A stretch of DNA of 64,000 nt from Mesorhizobium sp. AR10 (GCF_024746795.1 NZ_CP080524.1:4504001-4568000); one strand, 5' to 3'; shown: positions 27,983 to 38,792, numbered from the stretch's first letter. Program-made: numbers and translations. Notes: a model not told the origin generated them from the sequence alone.

Positions 27983-28054
27983 GAGGAGGAACCTGGTCTT
28001 CCAGCCGCATGGCTGGAAGACAGGTGACGGGCCGTTGTTGCAGCCTGCCTCCTC
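27983..28054 (+). promoter_or_regulatory. Structured leader before the DMT transporter, class unknown
   Basis: Inside, ACCT-G-GTCTTCCAGCC (27991-28006) pairs with GGCTGGAAGACAGGT (28011-28025), giving a 15-bp stem with one bulged G and a GCAT loop. Outside, GAGGAGG (27983-27989) pairs with CCTCCTC (28048-28054). Between them is GACGGGCCGTTGTTGCAGCC. The CCTCCTC is itself a possible anti-Shine-Dalgarno. It does not match the riboswitch consensus sequences I compared. Confidence 0.5.
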
Positions 28055-28072
28055 ATTCATTGCGAGATTGGC

Positions 28073-28969
28073 ATGTCAGCCCACACAGATCACCAGAAGG
28101 GCCTCCTCATCACCGCCATCGGCGGACTGACGCTGACCGTTGACATCCCGCTGATCCGGCTCGCCGACGGCAGCCCATGGACCATCCTGCTGTTGCGCAC
28201 CGGCACAACCTTCATCGCGGCACTGGTCATCTGGGCCGTCTGGCGGTCGCTGAGCAGGAACGCGCCGCAGCTTATCCCCGGCTGGTCGGGGCTGGCGGTG
28301 GCCATATGCTACGGCTTGACCGGCATCACCTTCATCACCGCCGTCTACCACACCTCGACCGCCGACCTCGTCTTTATCCTCGCTTTCACCACCGTGTTCG
28401 CGGCGCTCTTGTCCTGGCTGTTCCTGAAGGAGAGACCGCGACTGGTGACACTCGCGACGATGTTGGTCATGATTTTCGGTGTGCTGATCATCGTCGGTGG
28501 TTCCGTCGGCACCGGCCATCTGTTCGGCGATTTCATGGCGCTCTGCTCAGCCTTCTTCATCGCGCTCGCCATCACCATCTCGCGCGCCAGCGGCAAGGAC
28601 ATGGGCTTCACCGCGCTGATCGGGGTCATCGTGCCGCTCGCGGTTGCCACGTTCATGGTCGCGGGCGAAGGCCTTCACGTCAACGCGCCATGGTGGATCA
28701 TCTTCAACGGCGCCGTGATCATGCCGATCTCGTTCCTCTGCCTCGCCAACGGGCCGAAGTACATTTCCGGACCGGAAGTGGCGATGTTCTATCTCTTGGA
28801 AACCGTGCTGGCGCCAGTCTGGGTGTGGGCGATCTTTGCCGAAACGCCGTCGCGCAACAGCCTGATCGGCGGCGCGATCCTGATCATCGCGCTGGTCGCC
28901 CATTCGCTGTGGCAGCTGCATGAGGGACGCAAGCGCCGCGCCACGCTTGCCGTCAGTCACCCGGCCTGA
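28073..28969 (+). CDS. EamA/DMT-superfamily transporter
   Basis: 298 residues, ten helices in two EamA repeats (for example LTLTVDIPLIRLADG, YHTSTADLVFILAFTTVFAALLSWLFLKERP, and AMFYLLETVLAPVWVWAIFAE). It is likely an exporter of a small metabolite. Its 3' end overlaps the convergent AI-2E-family gene by 17 bases. The upstream leader at 27983-28054 may control it. Confidence 0.85.
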   Translation: MSAHTDHQKGLLITAIGGLTLTVDIPLIRLADGSPWTILLLRTGTTFIAALVIWAVWRSLSRNAPQLIPGWSGLAVAICYGLTGITFITAVYHTSTADLVFILAFTTVFAALLSWLFLKERPRLVTLATMLVMIFGVLIIVGGSVGTGHLFGDFMALCSAFFIALAITISRASGKDMGFTALIGVIVPLAVATFMVAGEGLHVNAPWWIIFNGAVIMPISFLCLANGPKYISGPEVAMFYLLETVLAPVWVWAIFAETPSRNSLIGGAILIIALVAHSLWQLHEGRKRRATLAVSHPA

Positions 28970-30173
28970 GTCTTCTTTGCAGCGCTTGCTCGGCGACGAT
29001 CTCGATCTGCGGCGAGTCGTCCAGCTCCGCGGGGCCCGCGGTAGCAAGTTCGTCCACCAGTTCCACCTCGCGCAACCATTCGCGCCAGATGGCAACCAGC
29101 AGCGCCATCAGCACCGGGCCGATGAACAGGCCAAGAAAGCCCATTGTCTTGACGCCGCCGATGAGGCCGAAAAAGGTTGGCAGGAAGGGCAGCTTGATCG
29201 GTCCGCCGACCAGTTTCGGGCGCAATGTCTTGTCGACGATGAAAAGTTCGACCGAGCCCCAGATGAACAGCGCCAGCCCGGCCATCGGCGAGCCGCTGGC
29301 GGCGAGGTAGATCGACACCAGGGTAAAAGACAGCGGCGCGCCGCCAGGGATCAGCGCCATGACGCCGGTCAACGCGCCCAGCGTCACCGGCGACGGCACA
29401 CCGGCCAGCCAGTAGGCAACGCCCAGCACCAGCCCCTCGCCGATGGCGATCACGGTCATGCCGGTCACCGTCGAGGAGATCGTCGCCGGCACCACGCGTG
29501 AAATCCGCTCCCATCTCGTCGGCAGGATGCGTTCGCCGAGACGATCGACCTGGGAGGCGAAATGCGCGCCGTCGCGATAGGCGAAAAACAGCGCGATCAT
29601 CATGAACAGCAGCGTCAGCAGAAGCCCGAAGGCGCTGCCGCCGGCGGCCAGCACACCGCGATAGATGCTGCCTATATTGGCGCCGCTGACCAGTTGGATC
29701 AATTCGCCGATACCGCCGGGATGACCGAGATTACGCGTCCACTGCTCGTTCAGCCACTCGCCCACCACGGGCAGCGTGGCAATCCAGTGCGGCGTCACCG
29801 CGCCATGCCGGTTGGTCTCGATCGCCCAACCGACCCATTCGCGGACCTCGTTGATGGCGTAGGTGCCGGCGAGCGCGATCGGCACCACCAGGAAGGTGAG
29901 GATGAACAGGATCGCCAATGTCGCGGCGATCGTGCTGTTGCCACCGACACTGGCAAGCAGCCGCCGGTAGAGCGGCCAGCTGGCGAAGGCGATGACGAGA
30001 GCGGCCAGCACCGGAAACAGGAAGCCGTGGAAGAAGTAGACGCCGGCGGCAACGATCAGCACCAGCAACCAGCGCGCCGCCGACAGCGGCGGGATGACGG
30101 CGGACCTCAGCGGCGTCGACAGGCCGAACAGGCGCTGCTGCCGTTCCGGTTTCTGGATTTCAGCTTTCTTCAA
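28953..30173 (-). CDS. AI-2E family transporter
   Basis: 406 residues. Two N-terminal helices, a long hydrophilic stretch, then the conserved C-terminal bundle with GVMALIPGGAPLSF, LRPKLVGGPIKLPFLPTFFGLIGG and GLFIGPVLMALL. This matches the PerM/YdiK/TqsA family. The start is TTG (TTGAAGAAAGC) with GGGGAGAG about eight bases upstream. The substrate is unknown; the family name does not prove autoinducer transport. Confidence 0.85.
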   Translation of the reverse strand: MKKAEIQKPERQQRLFGLSTPLRSAVIPPLSAARWLLVLIVAAGVYFFHGFLFPVLAALVIAFASWPLYRRLLASVGGNSTIAATLAILFILTFLVVPIALAGTYAINEVREWVGWAIETNRHGAVTPHWIATLPVVGEWLNEQWTRNLGHPGGIGELIQLVSGANIGSIYRGVLAAGGSAFGLLLTLLFMMIALFFAYRDGAHFASQVDRLGERILPTRWERISRVVPATISSTVTGMTVIAIGEGLVLGVAYWLAGVPSPVTLGALTGVMALIPGGAPLSFTLVSIYLAASGSPMAGLALFIWGSVELFIVDKTLRPKLVGGPIKLPFLPTFFGLIGGVKTMGFLGLFIGPVLMALLVAIWREWLREVELVDELATAGPAELDDSPQIEIVAEQALQRRLRPGD

Positions 30174-30275
30174 ACGTCATCTCTCCCCAACGCCCATCTC
30201 GCTCCGGACGCCGCTTATGCACTGGTATAGTGCAGCAATCGTGACGACATTCCAAATGTTTGGATGGAGCTGCCA

Positions 30276-30332
30276 ATCTCCCCCTCGAGGGGGAGATGTC
30301 GCCCGACGGCGACAGAGGGGGTCGGGACGTCC
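30276..30332. repeat. Palindromic intergenic repeat with CTCGAG centre
   Basis: ATCTCCCC-CTCGAG-GGGGAGAT is a perfect 22-base palindrome (30276-30297). It is followed by GTCGCCCGACGGCGAC, a second small palindrome, and AGAGGGGGTCGGG. Repeats of this form are widespread between rhizobial genes. It lies between the AI-2E gene and parC. Confidence 0.6.
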
Positions 30333-30404
30333 TGACGCGAGCCCCTATCACGAACGGAAGAGGCTGGCGCCTTGTGCGTGGCGTCCCCTCTGACCTGCCG
30401 CCAG

Positions 30405-32657
30405 CTATCCGAACTTGCCCGTCCTTGGGAATCCCTTCGGCACCATGCGTCCGGCGGACGCCCGGGCGCCGATCCACTCGGCGAGTTCCTCGCGCGACTT
30501 GGTGAAGGTACGGTCGGCGGAATCCTGCCAGGACAGGCCGCTCTCCAACGTGAAGGTCTTGAGGTCGAGGACACCGCCATCCTTGTATTTCTGCAGGCGA
30601 ACGCCTTTGCCGCGTCCCATCTCCGGGATCTCGGCCAGCGCAAACACCAGCATCTTGCGGTTCTCGCCGACAATGGCGAGATGATTGCCAGTGACCGGCA
30701 CGCAGCGCTTGGCCTCGTCGGGCGCCTTGACGTTCATCACCTGCTTGCCTTTGCGGGTGTTGGCGACAACCTCTTCTTCCGGCACGACAAAACCATTGGC
30801 ATCGTACGAAACCAGGAGCAGCTTGCGCTTCGGATCATGGATAAAGGCGGTGACGATGTCCTGGTCGTTGTCCATGTCGACGATGATGCGGATCGGTTCG
30901 CCATGGCCGCGGCCGCCCGGCAGCCGGTCGGCGCCGATCGTGTAGAACTTGCCGCCGGTGGTGAACACTAGCACCTTGTCGGTGGTCTGGGCGTGGAAGG
31001 CGAGCTTGAGGCTATCGCCCTCCTTGAAGGTCAAGGTGGAATAGTCGGTCAGGTGACCTTTCATGGCCCGCAGCCAGCCCTTTTCCGAGACGACCACGGT
31101 GACCGGCTCACGCTCGATCATGGCGTGCGCAATGTCGGTCAGATCATGTTCGGGTGCGTCGGCGAACTGGGTCCGGCGCTTGCCTAGCTCGGTCTCCGGC
31201 CCGAATTTGTCGCGGATGCTGGAGACTTCCCACTTGATCGTCGACCACTGTTTGGCGTCGGAAGCGAGCAGCGCCTCGATCTGCTTCTTCTCGGTGGAGA
31301 GGCCGTCGAATTCCTTGCGGATCTCGAATTCTTCCAGCTTGCGCAAGGCGCGCAGCCGCATGTTGAGGATGGCTTCCGCCTGGTTGTCGGTGAGCGACCA
31401 GCGGGCCATCATCATCTGCTTGGGCTCGTCCTCCTCGCGGATGATCCTGATCACCTCGTCGATGTTGAGATAGGCGATCAGATAGCCGGCGAGGATCTCC
31501 AGCCGTCTTTCGATCTCGCCGAGGCGATGCTTCGAGCGGCGGACCAGCACTTCGCGGCGATGCTCCAGCCATTCCTTGAGCACGCCCTTGAGCGACAAGA
31601 CGTTGGGCACCTTGCCGCGCGACAGCACGTTCATGTTGAGCGGAAAGCGGCTTTCGAGCTCGGTCAGCTTGAACAGCGATTCCATCAGAATGCCGGGATC
31701 GACCGAGCGGCTCTTCGGCACCAGCACGACGCGGATGTCTTCGGCGCTCTCGTCGCGGATGTCTTCGAGCAGCGGCAATTTGCGTGCCATCAACAGCTCG
31801 GCGATCTTTTCGATCAGCCGGGCCTTCTGGACGCCATAGGGGATTTCGGTGACGACAATGCTCCAGGTGCCCCTGCCCTGGTCCTCCTGGCTCCACTTCG
31901 CCCTGACGCGAAAGCCGCCGCGGCCGGTCTCGTAAGCTTCGAGGATCGAGGCGCGGCTGTCGACAATGATGCCGCCGGTCGGGAAATCGGGGCCTTGGAC
32001 GAAGTCCATCAGCTTCGTCACCGGCGCATCCGGATGCTCGATCAGATGCAGGGCGGCGTCGCAAAGCTCGGCGGCGTTGTGCGGCGGGATCGAGGTCGCC
32101 ATGCCGACCGCAATGCCTGACGAGCCGTTGGCGAGCAGGTTCGGGAAGGCGCCGGGCAGCACGACCGGCTCCTCGTCCTCCTCATTGTAGGTCGGCCGAT
32201 AGTCGACCGCGTCCTCGGTGATGCCGGCGAGCAGCTCGGTCGCCACATCGGTCATGCGTGCTTCGGTGTAGCGCATGGCGGCGGCGTTATCGCCGTCGAT
32301 ATTGCCGAAATTGCCTTGCCCGTCGACGAGCGGGTAGCGCATCGAAAAATCCTGCGCCAGCCGCACCAGCGCATCGTAGATCGACTGGTCGCCATGCGGA
32401 TGGAACTTGCCCATCACCTCGCCGACGATGCGGGCGCATTTGGCAAAGCCCTGGTCGGGATTGAGCCGCAGCAGTCGCATGGCATGCATGATGCGGCGAT
32501 GGACCGGCTTCAGCCCGTCGCGAACGTCCGGCAGTGCCCGGTGCATGATGGTCGACAGCGCATAGGCGAGATAGCGCTCTTCCAGCGCCTTCTTCAGATC
32601 GACCGGTTCAATGTGATCGCCGCCGCCATCTTGAGGCGGCAAAAGCCTTTTTCCCAT
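30405..32657 (-). CDS. parC: DNA topoisomerase IV subunit A
   Basis: 750 residues. The active-site tyrosine lies in [10 protein letters not shown]. The quinolone-region equivalent is [27 protein letters not shown], with GQGNFGN after it. The C-terminal half has the beta-propeller repeats of ParC. With ParE it decatenates daughter chromosomes. It is on its own, without parE nearby. Confidence 0.95.
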   Translation of the reverse strand: MGKRLLPPQDGGGDHIEPVDLKKALEERYLAYALSTIMHRALPDVRDGLKPVHRRIMHAMRLLRLNPDQGFAKCARIVGEVMGKFHPHGDQSIYDALVRLAQDFSMRYPLVDGQGNFGNIDGDNAAAMRYTEARMTDVATELLAGITEDAVDYRPTYNEEDEEPVVLPGAFPNLLANGSSGIAVGMATSIPPHNAAELCDAALHLIEHPDAPVTKLMDFVQGPDFPTGGIIVDSRASILEAYETGRGGFRVRAKWSQEDQGRGTWSIVVTEIPYGVQKARLIEKIAELLMARKLPLLEDIRDESAEDIRVVLVPKSRSVDPGILMESLFKLTELESRFPLNMNVLSRGKVPNVLSLKGVLKEWLEHRREVLVRRSKHRLGEIERRLEILAGYLIAYLNIDEVIRIIREEDEPKQMMMARWSLTDNQAEAILNMRLRALRKLEEFEIRKEFDGLSTEKKQIEALLASDAKQWSTIKWEVSSIRDKFGPETELGKRRTQFADAPEHDLTDIAHAMIEREPVTVVVSEKGWLRAMKGHLTDYSTLTFKEGDSLKLAFHAQTTDKVLVFTTGGKFYTIGADRLPGGRGHGEPIRIIVDMDNDQDIVTAFIHDPKRKLLLVSYDANGFVVPEEEVVANTRKGKQVMNVKAPDEAKRCVPVTGNHLAIVGENRKMLVFALAEIPEMGRGKGVRLQKYKDGGVLDLKTFTLESGLSWQDSADRTFTKSREELAEWIGARASAGRMVPKGFPRTGKFG

Positions 32658-32977
32658 GGGCTGGGACTAGCCGAGCGGATGATTCGCGGCAAGAGGCGCC
32701 GGCCAATGCGGCGCTTTGTGCAACATCAATTGGCGGCTTGGGGGCGCCTGCCAACATCAAGCCGTTACATGTCACCTCTAAGGCGGGACACGATGACATC
32801 CGGACATCAGATCTTCATGACAAATTCACCGCACAACGCAAAGACTTCGGATCGAATTTGCCTTTCACCGTGATTTTGGACCATTGTGCGGGCGAGCGCC
32901 TTTTTCCCGTCCAGTTCGTCACGGAATGGTGATGGCGTAGAGAAAAACATTTTCAGGACACTCTCAGGGAACTCGCG
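32658..32977. other. Divergent intergenic region, no gene supported
   Basis: 320 bases between parC and the secreted-protein gene. Only short frames without ribosome binding sites are present. It should hold both promoters; no clear operator was seen. Confidence 0.5.
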
Positions 32978-34171
32978 ATGACAATTCAACGCTCGACACT
33001 CCACAAACTCGCTTTTTCGACCTTTTTGCTGACGCTGCCGCTGAATGCGGCCTTCGCGCAGGACACCACGGCGGTTGCCGACCGGCTGAAGGCAACGCTT
33101 GCCGCGCAGGGCGTCGACATCACCTGGACGGGAGTAACCGGCGATGCCTCCAGCATGGTGCTGCAAGGCGTGGCCGTGAAACCGGCGGCCGAGAAGGAAG
33201 CGCTGACCATCGGCGACATCAAACTGGAAGGCGTGACCGAGGCCAATGGCGGTTATGATATTGCAACCGTCTCGACTTCGGCATTCGAACACAGCAAGGA
33301 CGGCATCACGCTCAATGCCAGCCCCTTCGTCATCCATGACATGACGGTGCCGGCCGAGGGCGCCACCGGCCCGTTGGGTTCGCTGATGATGTACAAGTCG
33401 GCCGAACTCGCCAACCTGACGGTCAAGGTCGCCGACAAGACGGCCTTCTCGATGGACGGACTGGCCATCGAAATCACCCCGCCGGCAGACGGCAAGGCGA
33501 TGGAATTTACCGGCACCACGGAAAAATTCAATGCCGACCTGACGCTCGTCGACGACGCCAAATCCAAGGAAGTCATCGACGCCCTCGGCTACCAGAACAT
33601 ATCAGGCAACTTCGAAATGGGAGGCACCTGGCAGCCCGCCGACGGCAAGATGGAACTGTCGAAATACGACATCTCGGTCGACAATGCCGGTACGCTCGGC
33701 ATGACCTTCGATCTCGGCGGCTACACGCTGGACTTCATCAAGTCGATGCAGGAAATGCAGAAGAAGATGGCGGCGCAGCCCGAAGGCGCCGACAATTCGG
33801 CGCAAGGCATGGCCATGCTCGGCCTGCTGCAGCAGCTTTCGTTCAACAGCGCCAGCGTCCGCTTCGACGACGATTCGCTGACCGGCAAGGTGCTGGAGTA
33901 TGTCGGCAAGCAGCAAGGCATGTCGGCCAAGGACATCGCCAACCAGGCCAAGGCGATCGTGCCGTTCGGCATGGCGCAGCTCAACAATCCCGAGCTGACG
34001 GCCGAGGTGACGGCCGCGGTCAGCAAGTATCTCGACGATCCGCAGAGCCTCGAAATCTCGGCCGAGCCGCCGGCAGCCGTGCCGTTCGCGCTGATCATGG
34101 CCGGCGGCATGTCCAACCCGCTCGACCTGCCAAAGACGCTCGGCGTCCACGTCAAGGCCAACGAAGACTGA
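32978..34171 (+). CDS. Exported protein of unknown function
   Basis: 397 residues. A signal peptide (LAFSTFLLTLPLNAAFAQ) precedes a mature protein made of repeating beta-rich stretches (SMVLQGVAVKPAAEKEALT, GITLNASPFVIHDM, AELANLTVKVADKTAF), like AsmA- or DUF945-type periplasmic proteins. No certain family was recognised. It is followed by a strong terminator. Confidence 0.7.
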   Translation: MTIQRSTLHKLAFSTFLLTLPLNAAFAQDTTAVADRLKATLAAQGVDITWTGVTGDASSMVLQGVAVKPAAEKEALTIGDIKLEGVTEANGGYDIATVSTSAFEHSKDGITLNASPFVIHDMTVPAEGATGPLGSLMMYKSAELANLTVKVADKTAFSMDGLAIEITPPADGKAMEFTGTTEKFNADLTLVDDAKSKEVIDALGYQNISGNFEMGGTWQPADGKMELSKYDISVDNAGTLGMTFDLGGYTLDFIKSMQEMQKKMAAQPEGADNSAQGMAMLGLLQQLSFNSASVRFDDDSLTGKVLEYVGKQQGMSAKDIANQAKAIVPFGMAQLNNPELTAEVTAAVSKYLDDPQSLEISAEPPAAVPFALIMAGGMSNPLDLPKTLGVHVKANED

Positions 34172-34193
34172 TCGAGCGGCTTGCTCGAAAAGC

Positions 34194-34225
34194 AAAAAAG
34201 CCCGGCAGCGATGCCGGGCTTTTTT
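34194..34225. terminator. Bidirectional Rho-independent terminator
   Basis: AGCCCGGCA/TGCCGGGCT stem with a 4-base loop, flanked by A6 on the left and T6 on the right. It serves the exported-protein gene on the plus strand and aspS on the minus strand. Confidence 0.9.
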
Positions 34226-34272
34226 GTTGGATACGATTTCCTCAAGCCGAAAGAATCGGTTCCGAGCGTTTG

Positions 34273-36063
34273 TTAAACCTCTTTCTTCGCCACCGCGACG
34301 CGCAGCGACAGGTCGCGAAGCTGCTGCGGGGTGGCTTCCGACGGCGCACTCATCAACAGATCATAGGCCTGCTGGTTCATCGGGAACATGGTGATTTCGC
34401 GCAGATTTTTCGCCCCGAGCAGAAGCATGACGACGCGGTCGATGCCGGCCGCCATGCCGCCATGCGGCGGGGCGCCATACTGGAAGGCGCGATAGAGGCC
34501 GCCAAAGCGCTCCTCGACCGTCTCGCGGTCGAGCCCGACGGTCTCGAAAGCCTTGACCATGGTCTCGGGCAGATGGTTGCGGATGCCGCCGCTCGCGATC
34601 TCGAACCCGTTGCAGACCATGTCGTACTGGAACGCCTTGATGCCGAGCAGATCCTCGCCGCCCAGCGCCTCGATGCCGCCCTGCGGCATGGAGAACGGAT
34701 TGTGGGCAAAGTCGATCTTCTTCTCGTCCTCGTTCCATTCGAAAAACGGGAAGTCGACGATCCAGCACAATTCGAAGCGCTCGCGGTCGACAAGGTTCAG
34801 TTCCTCGCCGGCACGGGTGCGCGCCGCGCCCGCAAACGACACGAACTTCTTCGGATCGCCGGCGACGAAGAAGGCGGCGTCGCCATCCGCAAGGCCGAGC
34901 TGGAGGCGGATTGCTTCGGTGCGCTCCTCGCCGATGTTCTTGGCCAGCGGTCCGGCGCCTTCGAGCTTTTCGCCCTCCTTGCGCCAGAAGATATAGCCCA
35001 GCCCAGGCTGGCCCTCGCCTTGCGCCCATGAGTTCATGCGGTCGCAGAAAGCGCGCGAACCGCCGGTTTTGGCCGGAATGCCCCAGATCTCGGCCTTCGC
35101 GTCGTTGGCCAGGATGTTGGCGAACACCTTGAAGCCGGACTCGCGAAAATGGTCGGAGACGGCCTGCATTTCGATCGGGTTGCGCAGGTCCGGTTTGTCG
35201 GAGCCGTATTTGCGCATAGCGACATCATAGGGAATGCGCTGGAAGTTCTGCGTCACCGGCTTGCCGTTGGCGAAGGTCTCGAAGACCCCGCGCATCACCG
35301 GTTCCATGGTCGACAGCACGTCGTCCTGCTCGACGAAGCTCATCTCGAGGTCGAGTTGGTAGAATTCGCCGGGCAGACGGTCGGCGCGCGGATCCTCGTC
35401 GCGGAAACACGGCGCGATCTGGAAATAGCGGTCGAAGCCTGACACCATGATCAGCTGCTTGTACTGCTGCGGCGCCTGCGGCAGTGCGTAGAAGGTGCCG
35501 GGATGGATGCGCGACGGCACCAGGAAGTCACGCGCGCCTTCGGGCGAGGAAGCGGTCAGGATCGGTGTCGAGAATTCGGTGAAGCCGACCTCTCCCATGC
35601 GCTTGCGCATTTCGGCGATGATCTTCGTGCGTGCCACGATGTTCTTGTGCAGCGTATCGCGGCGCAGGTCGAGGAAGCGGTATTTGAGGCGAATATCCTC
35701 CGGATAGTCCGGCTCGCCGAACACCGGCAGCGGCAGTTCCTTGGCCGCCGACAGCACTTCGATCTCGCGTGCAAAAATCTCGATCTCGCCGGTCGGCAAA
35801 TTGGCGTTCGTCGTCTCGGGCAGGCGCGCCTTGACCTCGCCGTCGACGCGGATCACCCACTCGCCGCGCACGGTCTCGGCGATCTTGAAGGCCGGTGAAT
35901 CCGGATCGGCGACGATCTGGGTCAGGCCGTAATGGTCACGCAGGTCGATGAACAGCAGACCGCCATGGTCGCGCACGCGATGCACCCAGCCCGACAGGCG
36001 GACGGTCGAGCCGACGTCGCTCTTTCTCAACTGGGCACAGGTATGGCTGCGGTAACGATGCAT
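34273..36063 (-). CDS. aspS: Aspartyl-tRNA synthetase (probably nondiscriminating)
   Basis: 596 residues from [18 protein letters not shown]; an ATG two codons earlier (36069) is equally possible. OB-fold anticodon domain, class II core with [10 protein letters not shown] and the QLDLEMSF segment, GAD insertion domain, and motif 3 [14 protein letters not shown]. It charges tRNA-Asp. Alphaproteobacterial enzymes of this bacterial type usually also charge tRNA-Asn. The much longer open frame upstream is not used. Confidence 0.95.
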   Translation of the reverse strand: MHRYRSHTCAQLRKSDVGSTVRLSGWVHRVRDHGGLLFIDLRDHYGLTQIVADPDSPAFKIAETVRGEWVIRVDGEVKARLPETTNANLPTGEIEIFAREIEVLSAAKELPLPVFGEPDYPEDIRLKYRFLDLRRDTLHKNIVARTKIIAEMRKRMGEVGFTEFSTPILTASSPEGARDFLVPSRIHPGTFYALPQAPQQYKQLIMVSGFDRYFQIAPCFRDEDPRADRLPGEFYQLDLEMSFVEQDDVLSTMEPVMRGVFETFANGKPVTQNFQRIPYDVAMRKYGSDKPDLRNPIEMQAVSDHFRESGFKVFANILANDAKAEIWGIPAKTGGSRAFCDRMNSWAQGEGQPGLGYIFWRKEGEKLEGAGPLAKNIGEERTEAIRLQLGLADGDAAFFVAGDPKKFVSFAGAARTRAGEELNLVDRERFELCWIVDFPFFEWNEDEKKIDFAHNPFSMPQGGIEALGGEDLLGIKAFQYDMVCNGFEIASGGIRNHLPETMVKAFETVGLDRETVEERFGGLYRAFQYGAPPHGGMAAGIDRVVMLLLGAKNLREITMFPMNQQAYDLLMSAPSEATPQQLRDLSLRVAVAKKEV

Positions 36064-36274
36064 TGTCATTGACGAAGTCCGGATGCTGGGTTGCGGGCCG
36101 ACGGCCCGGCTGGAAATTTGCGCGAAAAGCGCATGAGAGGCCGGTTTTGTCAAGGCAAGCGGGTGTAGGCCAGCGTCCGCGTTCACTTTCCGCCCTCGCC
36201 CTCTTGCGGGCTTGGAACCGGCGTGGACCAGGCTGTCTCGTTTCTCGAGATGCCACCCGATGGGAGAGGAAGGG

Positions 36275-36985
36275 CTAGCTGCCGAACTTCGTCTGCATCC
36301 TGTTAAATATCTGGACGACATTGCCATGCACCGCCGTGTCGAAGTCGCGGTCATCGTATTTCGGGCCGGCCACGAGCAGTGGCCCGTCGCCGCGCCAGCG
36401 ATCCTGTGCGAAATCTTCGCCGAACGACCGCACCACTTTGCGGCCACCCTGTTCGATGACGATCGTTTCGCGGGCGCTGGTTCGGTTGGTGAGGCAGGCG
36501 TAGATAATCTTGTCGATGCCCAGCAGCCGTGCGCGCGTGTCCTCGCCGGGACTTTCCATGAAATCGCGCATGTAATTCCGGGCAACGTTGCAGCCACTGA
36601 CCTGATGGCCGGCCCTTGCACCCTCGAGAAGCCACTGATCCGACGTCAGCCGCATCACCTCGTCAGCCGCCGGTCCTTTCTCCAGGCGGTCGGCGTATTT
36701 GTCACGCATGGTTGCGAGACCGTAGAATGCGGCCGCGTCTTCATCGCGTGCGGCGAGCAGTATCGTTGCCGCCATATCGAGCAGACGGTTCTTCACGGTG
36801 TGGTCGGCAGCGATGGATTCCGGCGTTCCCAGGACCGAGTCCTCGGAGGCTTCGATGAGCTTCCATGCGAATTTGATCTTTTCCTTGCCGTCGCCGTTCG
36901 CGCCGACCGCGGCCAGTTTCAGGAAGCGCTCACCCCACGGCGCGAAGTCGCCCGTAGCGCGATGCCGGATGCGCGGCCGAAACAT
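36275..36985 (-). CDS. C-terminal part of a Sel1-repeat-like protein (separate frame)
   Basis: 236 codons without signal peptide. The protein continues the helical pattern of the frame that ends at 36919 ([46 protein letters not shown]). The upstream frame supplies the signal/TM start and Sel1 repeats, and together they match in layout and length (about 368 residues) the intact neighbour at 37391-38488. This is therefore probably one gene with a frameshift near 36945-36955 rather than two genes. Its own start would be an ATG inside the other frame. Confidence 0.5.
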   Translation of the reverse strand: MFRPRIRHRATGDFAPWGERFLKLAAVGANGDGKEKIKFAWKLIEASEDSVLGTPESIAADHTVKNRLLDMAATILLAARDEDAAAFYGLATMRDKYADRLEKGPAADEVMRLTSDQWLLEGARAGHQVSGCNVARNYMRDFMESPGEDTRARLLGIDKIIYACLTNRTSARETIVIEQGGRKVVRSFGEDFAQDRWRGDGPLLVAGPKYDDRDFDTAVHGNVVQIFNRMQTKFGS

Positions 36986-37383
36986 TCCGCCGCGAAGGAT
37001 GCCGCGATGACGTCACCCGATAGCGCCATTTTCTCCAGCATGTCGAAAACTGCATTGTCGGTCTTCTCGATACGGCAGCGCGGTCGTTGCGCCAGAACGA
37101 GATTGAGTTTTGCCCGCGGCAGGCCCAATTCTGCGGCGGCGGACAGAAGACGCGCGGCCTCGGCAGGATCTTCTTCGGTTCCCGTGCCGCGATGAAGCAA
37201 CACGCCGAGATCGTTCATCGCTTGTGGATCGCCGAAAGCGGCGGCAGGTTTCAGGATCGCGACCGCGACTGACGGCATGCCGGCGCTGAGCGCGCTGCGG
37301 GCAAGCATCGTATTCGCAAAAAACGCAATGGCCGCCAGCGACAGTACGGCAACCGAACCGAGGACGATGAGAAGCTTGCGCAT
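36919..37383 (-). CDS. N-terminal part of a Sel1-repeat protein, probably frameshifted
   Basis: 154 codons. A membrane anchor/signal (LLIVLGSVAVLSLAAIAFFANTM) precedes Sel1/TPR-like repeats (DPQAMNDLGVLLHRGTGTEEDPAEAARLLSAAAELGLPRAK, in two helices per repeat). The last 12 or so residues turn arginine/serine-rich, as expected after a shift. It starts 7 bases after the stop of the larger paralogue, so the two are tandem duplicates. Confidence 0.55.
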   Translation of the reverse strand: MRKLLIVLGSVAVLSLAAIAFFANTMLARSALSAGMPSVAVAILKPAAAFGDPQAMNDLGVLLHRGTGTEEDPAEAARLLSAAAELGLPRAKLNLVLAQRPRCRIEKTDNAVFDMLEKMALSGDVIAASFAAECFGRASGIALRATSRRGVSAS

Positions 37384-37390
37384 TGTTGGC

Positions 37391-38488
37391 CTATGAGGTC
37401 GGGTCCTTGAGGCGCGCCACCGCGTCCTGAAACAAAAGGCGCCGCAGCGCGTCGGCCGCTCGGCCGATGTCGAACGTGGGGTAGCTCGAAGCGACCGGAT
37501 GCGGTTTCACGGCCGGATACTCCACGGCGTCGTACCATTCCGACGATGCGGCGCCGTCTTGCTTCCGCTCAACGCATTCGCGCGCCCGCGCAACCGCCGT
37601 GTCGAATTCGAAACGGCTGTAGCGGCCAACCCGATGAAGCAGATCTTCCAACGCAAACGAGGCGGTACGGCAAAGCATCGCCCAGTCGCCGTTGACAGCG
37701 CCGGCCTGCATCCACTCTTCAAATGTCTTCTTGCCGAGCCGCTCGCCTAGCTGGAGGCGCGGCAGGAGCTTTTGGAACTGATGGCGTGCGACACCGAGCC
37801 ATTCGTAGGCCTGCGGCTGACCAAGCTCCGTCGCGGCGAAGAGATCGATGCTGGCTCGGTCGATGAGCCGAACCACTCGGTTGTCATACTCCTGCTGCGT
37901 CGGGCTGCCCCGATAGCCTGGATGCTGGATTGAACGCGCTGCATTGACCAGTGCCTTGCCCGACTTGAAGCGGCCAGGCCCGTCGTCCCCGGCAATCGCA
38001 AGCGACGCCGCGATCATTGCACCGTCGGGATCTTTCAGGCGGTTCTTGGCGGCGCTGAAATAGAGGCAATCCATCGTCTGCTTCGCGGCTGCCGCATTTC
38101 CGTCAGCAACGGCGGTCTCCAGCTTTCGCACCGTTGTGGCGCTGCGGGCACTATCGAGGCCGCAGCCGCCGCCTTGCACCAAAGCGAGATTGGCGACAGC
38201 CTGCGACGAGCGGAGCGCCGCGGCTTGCGTGAACAGCCCGCGTGCCGCCTCGAGGTCGGTCGAAACGCCGACGCCCCGATAGTGCAACACGCCGAGGTTG
38301 TTCTTGGCTGTCGCATCGCCAGAGGACGCGACGGCTAGATAGACCTTGGCCCCGATGACGGCGAACCCCTCGGCAATCAACCAGTGCGCCAAGGCATTCC
38401 GTTGCTTCTGGAAAACAGGGAGCGGCGACGCGATCAGCGCGATGGCAGCGAAGACAAGCGCAATAGCCCAGATGGTCAAATGCCTCAC
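37391..38488 (-). CDS. Membrane-anchored Sel1-repeat protein
   Basis: 365 residues with a GTG start (GTGAGGCATTTGACC). N-terminal anchor LTIWAIALVFAAIALIASPL, then Sel1 repeats (ATAKNNLGVLHYRGVGVST, SQAVANLALVQGGGCGL). The C-terminal half is helical and not assigned. It is the intact member of a tandem pair. Sel1 proteins usually mediate protein-protein contacts at the cell envelope; no partner is evident. Confidence 0.7.
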   Translation of the reverse strand: MRHLTIWAIALVFAAIALIASPLPVFQKQRNALAHWLIAEGFAVIGAKVYLAVASSGDATAKNNLGVLHYRGVGVSTDLEAARGLFTQAAALRSSQAVANLALVQGGGCGLDSARSATTVRKLETAVADGNAAAAKQTMDCLYFSAAKNRLKDPDGAMIAASLAIAGDDGPGRFKSGKALVNAARSIQHPGYRGSPTQQEYDNRVVRLIDRASIDLFAATELGQPQAYEWLGVARHQFQKLLPRLQLGERLGKKTFEEWMQAGAVNGDWAMLCRTASFALEDLLHRVGRYSRFEFDTAVARARECVERKQDGAASSEWYDAVEYPAVKPHPVASSYPTFDIGRAADALRRLLFQDAVARLKDPTS

Positions 38489-38792
38489 GACGAGGCCCCC
38501 AGCCGCAAAGTGCAGATACGCAATCTTGTGGGTCGAGGCCAGGGGAAACCAGATGTGAAGTTAACAGGTTGTCTCCAACCGGCACAACTCATCGTTCCCC
38601 ATTGTGATGATATATTGCGCTGTCTGGAAAGATTACTTCACCCAGACATTTCTCATTAACTAAGCGCATAGGGATAAAGCCACTTCCAAGTTCCCGACGT
38701 TTTTCGAGGGGCGGGAAGCTAGTTTCGGGCGAAAATCGAAAATCGAAGCGCCTCGTTGGCCCATGCAGGCACGCCGGCGTGTCGCAACCCGT
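38489..38792. other. Intergenic region, no gene supported
   Basis: 304 bases between two minus-strand genes, with an AT-rich centre (38600-38665). No frame with a ribosome binding site was seen. Possible promoter of the Sel1 genes at its left side. Confidence 0.4.

Noticed and set aside
27983..28054. Leader considered as SRP RNA or as a known riboswitch
   Set aside because: The conserved GGAAG/AGCA tetraloop region of SRP RNA and the core motifs of the known classes are absent.
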